In this document: positions 58,377 to 58,788 of the stretch, one piece after another
How positions within the stretch are numbered: position 1 is the first letter of the stretch
Layout of the letters: each line of letters begins with the position of its first letter
The notes under the pieces: model-generated
Told to the model about the DNA's origin: nothing
What the model saw: only the letters and a program-made list of their open reading frames with translations
Database searches by the model: none
Assembly: GCA_020025735.1 (NCBI GenBank)
Contig: JAHHRP010000001.1
Span: 1 to 58,788, forward strand
Direction of reading: 5' to 3'
Length of the DNA: 58,788 nt
DNA from: Evtepia sp.
GTDB lineage: Bacteria > Bacillota > Clostridia > Oscillospirales > Oscillospiraceae
Made by a program: the position numbers and the translations under genes

Positions 58377-58788
58377 AAAATCTTTTAAATTTGATTTTCT
58401 CCTGCGTTCTAATGTTCGCTTTATTTTCCTTTCCTTGCCATGCTGCAGCGACCTTATATCAAGGCTATAGTGAACCAATCTCCTTCAATGGCATAGAGAA
58501 AAACATCGGCATTCGCATCAAGGACGGAAAAGGTGCGGATGGAAAAGACAATATTGCTTATTGTTATGATCTAAAAAAAGATCCTCCCACAGAAGAAAAC
58601 GCAACTCATATCGGTGAAGATGATCGGTGTTTCTATTCGCGCATAGAAAATTATTTGGAGGCAAATGATCCCTATATAACTGTGTACGGTGAACAGAAAA
58701 AACAAAAAATTGCTCTTTCTTTATACGTTGGCTATCCCAACGATGCTTATGGTGACTATGCAAACAATTTTCAAGATCGCATCACATC
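58373..58788 (+). CDS. secreted thioester-domain-like surface protein, 3' end outside the window
   Basis: 138 residues visible, open to the edge. A signal peptide (MKNLLNLIFSCVLMFALFS...CHAA), then LYQGYSEPISFNG and IAYCYDLKKDPP. The YCYD after a short beta lead resembles the reactive Cys of thioester (TQXA) domains in Gram-positive adhesins, which form a Cys-Gln bond and attach covalently to host surfaces; the partner Gln would lie beyond the window. AGGAG is 9 bases before the ATG. Codons are far more A/T-rich than in neighbours, hinting at transfer. Confidence 0.6.
   Translation, partial: MKNLLNLIFSCVLMFALFSFPCHAAATLYQGYSEPISFNGIEKNIGIRIKDGKGADGKDNIAYCYDLKKDPPTEENATHIGEDDRCFYSRIENYLEANDPYITVYGEQKKQKIALSLYVGYPNDAYGDYANNFQDRIT

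Noticed and set aside
1..58788. tRNA, rRNA, CRISPR or insertion sequence
   Set aside because: No cloverleaf-like T-loop sequences, regularly spaced repeats or transposase motifs were seen on either strand.

Overview
The window looks like chromosome from a moderately GC-rich, spore-forming, anaerobic Firmicute of the Clostridia. An Oscillospiraceae member of the Flavonifractor/Intestinimonas/Lawsonibacter type is my inference; there is no rRNA here to fix it. The pointers are an oxygen-sensitive class III ribonucleotide reductase, a soluble NuoEF-type flavin complex, sporulation genes (spoIIP, a SpoVB-like flippase), an SLH-domain surface protein, RNase Y with YmdB, a GdpP c-di-AMP phosphodiesterase, and Shine-Dalgarno sites of the AAGGAGG type before almost every gene. 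I saw no tRNA, rRNA, CRISPR array, transposase or integrase.

Layout. 1-0.9 kb: a lipoprotein. 1.0-9.4 kb (minus): a large SLH surface protein, then a two-gene electron-transfer operon (fused NuoE-NuoF plus an NfnB/GltD-like subunit) that resembles the Sporomusa-type Nfn/HydB family of electron-bifurcating enzymes. 9.7-12.1 kb: nrdD with candidate NrdR sites. 12.4-25.2 kb (minus): a compact run of 19 intact, mostly overlapping genes for a PBSX-like contractile phage particle (terminase, portal, protease, decoration, capsid, connectors, sheath, tube, baseplate). It has no recognisable tape measure, tail fibre, lysis, integrase, repressor or replication gene. This is the most unusual object in the window. 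25.4-26.6 kb: a CBS-domain protein and a ferritin-like protein, convergent across a strong terminator.

26.9-33.4 kb (plus): rny, ymdB, the YhaO/YhaN (SbcD/SbcC-like) pair, lepB and the S4 protein RqcP. 33.4-35.2 kb: a MATE exporter under a MarR regulator with two identical-core palindromic operators on the promoter. 35.3-40.2 kb (minus): punA, mtaD, spoVB-like, mazG and hup, combining purine salvage, nucleotide housekeeping and a nucleoid protein. 40.6-48.5 kb (minus): gdpP, rplI, dnaB, tilS, hpt, ftsH. These gene groups sit on either side of the origin in Bacillus but are contiguous here.

48.9-56.6 kb: cell-envelope genes. A YihY-family membrane protein and spoIIP diverge, and an M23/LysM/G5 peptidase, pgeF and secA form a minus-strand operon converging on spoIIP. 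56.8-58.2 kb: rlmD. 58.4 kb to the end: the start of a visibly more AT-rich gene that looks like a thioester-domain surface adhesin, cut off by the window edge. Many calls of start codon below differ from the longest possible ORF because a clear Shine-Dalgarno site decides otherwise; those cases are noted.
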